Shown here one piece after another: positions 25,404 to 27,557 of a DNA stretch of 27,557 bases; positions within the stretch are counted from its first letter, which is position 1; each line of letters begins with the position of its first letter. This DNA comes from a virus. Made by a program: the position numbers and the translations under genes. The stretch is from the IMG/VR virus record IMGVR_UViG_3300034082_000892, positions 1-27,557 of that record, one strand, 5' to 3'. The notes under the pieces were generated by a model. It did no database searches. It saw nothing but the letters and a program-made list of their open reading frames with translations, and was not told where the DNA came from.

Positions 25404-27557
25404 TTTCTTCCTCCTCTTGAACCTGGTGAATTGCTGCCTGAGCCTCCACCAGAACTTCCTCCACCGCCTGTGCTTCCGCCTGTTGCTCCACCTGTTGCTA
25501 CTGCTGCTGCATTAATTGCTGCACCTGCTGCTACAACCGTTGCTATAACCATGTCTGTTGCTTCTTCTCTTTCGCCTTCAGTCATATCTGCACCAATACT
25601 TCCAAGGGCTGCTAGGGCTGCACCAGGATCAGTAAAGACTGCTTCTAATAATGCTCCTGGATCTTGAACTAATTCTACATTTGCTGCAACCTCTGCTGTA
25701 ATTATTAATACCTCGCCAGATTCAGATGTTCTTAGTTCAATTGGTGTTTCTGCTGGAAGATCTGCATAAGATACTCCAGATGCCTGAACTTCTGCTGCAG
25801 AAATAGATTCTCCTGGCTTAAGATTTTCTATTAGTGCTGCAACCACAACCTCTTTTTGTTCTTCAGTTAATTCTTTTCCATCTTTGGCTTCTTCAAGTAT
25901 TTCTTTTAACTCTTCTTGTTCTGCTTCTTCTTCAGCCAACGCTTCTTCTAATTCTTTTGCCTCTTCCTCTTCCGCAATTCTTTCTTCTTCTGCAAGGGCT
26001 TCAGCCTCTGCCTCTGCCTTTGCTTTTGCAATTGCCTCTTCTTCTGCTGCTATACGCTCAGCCTCAGCCTCTGCCTCTGCAATGACTCTTTCTTCTTCTG
26101 CTATGCGCTCTGCTTCTATGCGTTCAGCCTCTGCCTCTGCCTCTGCCTTTGCTTTTTCTTCTGCTGCTTTAATTTCTGCTGCTATACGATCTGCTTCTGC
26201 TTGGGCTTCTATTTCTGCCTGAATTCTTTCTGCTTCAATCTCGGCTTCTATACGATCAGCCTCTGCTTGGGCCTCTGCTTCTGCTTTAATTCTTTCTGCT
26301 TCTTGTGCTGCTTGAAGTGCTGCAATTCTTTCAGCCTCCGCTTGGGCTGCTGCTGCCTGGGCTGCAATCAATGCTGCTGTCTCTGCCTGTATTCTTGCTG
26401 CTTCTGCTGCTTGCGCCGCCGCTTGTGCTGCAGTTGCTGCTGCAATTTCTGCTTCAGTTGGTCCAATTGGTACTGTCACTGTTGATGTTTCGCTAGGCGA
26501 AGGCGTTGTTACGGTTGTTGTTTCTGTAGGAGTTGTAACCGTTGTAGTTTCGCTGGGTGTTGTTACAGTTGTTGTTTCGGGTGTTGGTGTTGGTGTTGGT
26601 GTTGTTGCAGTTGATGTTTCAGATGTTACAGTTGATGTTTCGCTAGGTGTAGGTTCTGGTGTAGGTGTAGGTTCTGGAGCAGGGGCTACATATGTAGAAC
26701 CAGTAACAACATTTGAATTTGCAGAGTAAAGGGAGAAGGTATCGTTATCTGATCTAATATGAAATGACCAGACTGTTCCTGCTGGCATAAGTCCATCTAG
26801 CAAGGAATGGTCAATTGTAATTGTTGTATTTAAAGAGTTTGGTCCGCCAACATTTCCAGTAGCAATTCCCCAACCATTACATCCAGAACAATTAAAACTT
26901 ATTGCATATCTTTCTGGTTGTGTGTTACCAGTGTCGGGTGCTTCCCAGTTTAATATTGTTGAGGTTTCTCCACTAATAATAGTTAAATTTCTTGGAGGTC
27001 CTATTGTTTTTACTACTGGTGCTGCTTGAGATGTAAAGGCTTCTGCTGGGATGATCTGCATTGATCCAGATTGATTCCAATTAAGGAATACCTTTGCTCC
27101 CCCGCCATTTTCATAATACATTAATTCTATTGTTTTAGGTACTCCTGCTGTGAAGGATATTGGATCAGTTGTAGTTCCTCCGCCACCTTTGTCAACCCAG
27201 TCATCTGCCACCAAGACTCCATCAATGTACAGCCTAGTTCCATCGTCTGCTGTTGCTAAAAATGATATTTCTTGAGTAGAATCACTTCTAATTGACCCTG
27301 TAAAGCGCACAATAACATCCTCTGAGGGGCCACCTAAGACACTGCCAAGACCCCATTGAAAGTCAATGTTGGGTACATTAGTAGTGACGACTGGAGAGGC
27401 TCCCTGGGGTATGTAGGGAGAACCATTTTGTCCTAGTACATTATAGACCTGAGCAGTTAAACCTTCTGCTGCGTGGGCTTTATCAATTATTAAAAGCAGG
27501 GGAAATAGAGCAAGGGATAATACCAATGCTACTCTCAATAACTTTTTAATACTTAAC
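25397..27557 (-). CDS. Large exported PA14/FnIII/coiled-coil protein, 5' end off window
   Basis: Visible from a TTG at 27538 the product is 713 aa, but the frame stays open to the window edge and reads LSIKKLL before it, so the real start probably lies outside. A signal peptide ends near AHA-AEG. Residues 25-168 look like a PA14 carbohydrate-binding domain (ATADDGTRLYIDG and WVDKG are typical). Residues 180-282 look like a fibronectin III domain (PPRNLTIISGETSTILNW). Residues 285-360 are a Thr/Pro/Ser linker with ETTTVTTP repeats. From 361 to about 565 an Ala/Glu coiled coil follows, then a soluble part, then a Gly/Ser tail. The design is a long stalked adhesin. Whether it is carried on the virion or exported by the infected cell is not clear. 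Confidence 0.7.
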   Translation of the reverse strand, partial: LSIKKLLRVALVLSLALFPLLLIIDKAHAAEGLTAQVYNVLGQNGSPYIPQGASPVVTTNVPNIDFQWGLGSVLGGPSEDVIVRFTGSIRSDSTQEISFLATADDGTRLYIDGVLVADDWVDKGGGGTTTDPISFTAGVPKTIELMYYENGGGAKVFLNWNQSGSMQIIPAEAFTSQAAPVVKTIGPPRNLTIISGETSTILNWEAPDTGNTQPERYAISFNCSGCNGWGIATGNVGGPNSLNTTITIDHSLLDGLMPAGTVWSFHIRSDNDTFSLYSANSNVVTGSTYVAPAPEPTPTPEPTPSETSTVTSETSTATTPTPTPTPETTTVTTPSETTTVTTPTETTTVTTPSPSETSTVTVPIGPTEAEIAAATAAQAAAQAAEAARIQAETAALIAAQAAAAQAEAERIAALQAAQEAERIKAEAEAQAEADRIEAEIEAERIQAEIEAQAEADRIAAEIKAAEEKAKAEAEAEAERIEAERIAEEERVIAEAEAEAERIAAEEEAIAKAKAEAEAEALAEEERIAEEEEAKELEEALAEEEAEQEELKEILEEAKDGKELTEEQKEVVVAALIENLKPGESISAAEVQASGVSYADLPAETPIELRTSESGEVLIITAEVAANVELVQDPGALLEAVFTDPGAALAALGSIGADMTEGEREEATDMVIATVVAAGAAINAAAVATGGATGGSTGGGGSSGGGSGSNSPGSRGGRKW

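Noticed and set aside
25431-26496. Several long plus-strand frames rich in Leu, Ser and Cys opposite the large exported protein
   Set aside because: They are mirror frames of the Ala/Glu repeat. They have no ribosome binding sites and no plausible protein character.

Overview
The window reads as part of a tailed double-stranded DNA phage genome that is AT-rich, tightly packed and bipartite. The host is inferred to be a low-GC actinobacterium. The main clues are a WhiB-family iron-sulfur regulator (13834-14118), a DUF7455-like zinc protein, an FmdB-type zinc ribbon, and many promoters whose -10 hexamer sits so close to the ATG that the mRNA would be leaderless, a habit common in actinobacteria. 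A freshwater actinobacterial (Nanopelagicales-like) phage is my best guess, but it rests on pattern recognition only. No terminase, portal, capsid, polymerase or integrase is present, so this is only part of a genome.

Layout. (1) Positions 1-731 have no convincing gene. They look like a replication/control region: eight same-strand TTACGA repeats, AAGGTTTG repeats laid over a consensus sigma70-type promoter, an outward leftward promoter, and three perfect DnaA boxes spaced exactly 21 bp apart. (2) Positions 732-6310 on the plus strand hold about twenty very small genes, many with CxxC zinc-ribbon pairs. Among them are an HNH-like endonuclease, a HAD phosphatase, a glycine-rich fibre/adhesin-like protein and two tRNA genes (CAT, and Arg-TCT). 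One 52-aa zinc-ribbon gene is hidden on the minus strand at 3853-4011. (3) Positions 6342-12024 on the plus strand form a translationally coupled glycan island: CgeB-like glycosyltransferase, NAD-dependent sugar epimerase, FkbM methyltransferase, class I methyltransferase, exostosin-like glycosyltransferase, GT-A-like transferase and GT-B transferase. It converges on a minus-strand GT2 glycosyltransferase at 11984-12670. (4) Positions 12671-27557 on the minus strand mix lysis, host-takeover and virion-associated genes: holin-like proteins, a XapX protein, WhiB, two phage structural/maturation-type proteins, thioredoxin, staphylococcal-type nuclease, DUF2061, an APS-kinase/nucleotidyltransferase fusion, a CHAP endolysin, HNH, Hsp20, two more glycine-rich proteins, three tRNAs (Asn, Glu, Gly), an exported protein, a proteasome/HslV-like Ntn hydrolase and a large PA14/coiled-coil exported protein cut by the window edge.

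The signals I think most deserve follow-up are: the DnaA-box/iteron region; a shared promoter plan in which the -10 hexamer, exactly 6 nt and then ATG recur at nine genes on both strands; a 47-bp promoter/RBS cassette duplicated in inverted orientation upstream of two diverged fibre genes 20 kb apart; and a candidate structured (possibly bistable) non-coding RNA at about 20526-20611. The glycan island may modify the virion or host surface, and the glycine-rich, PA14 and exported proteins are candidate substrates or partners; that link is inference.
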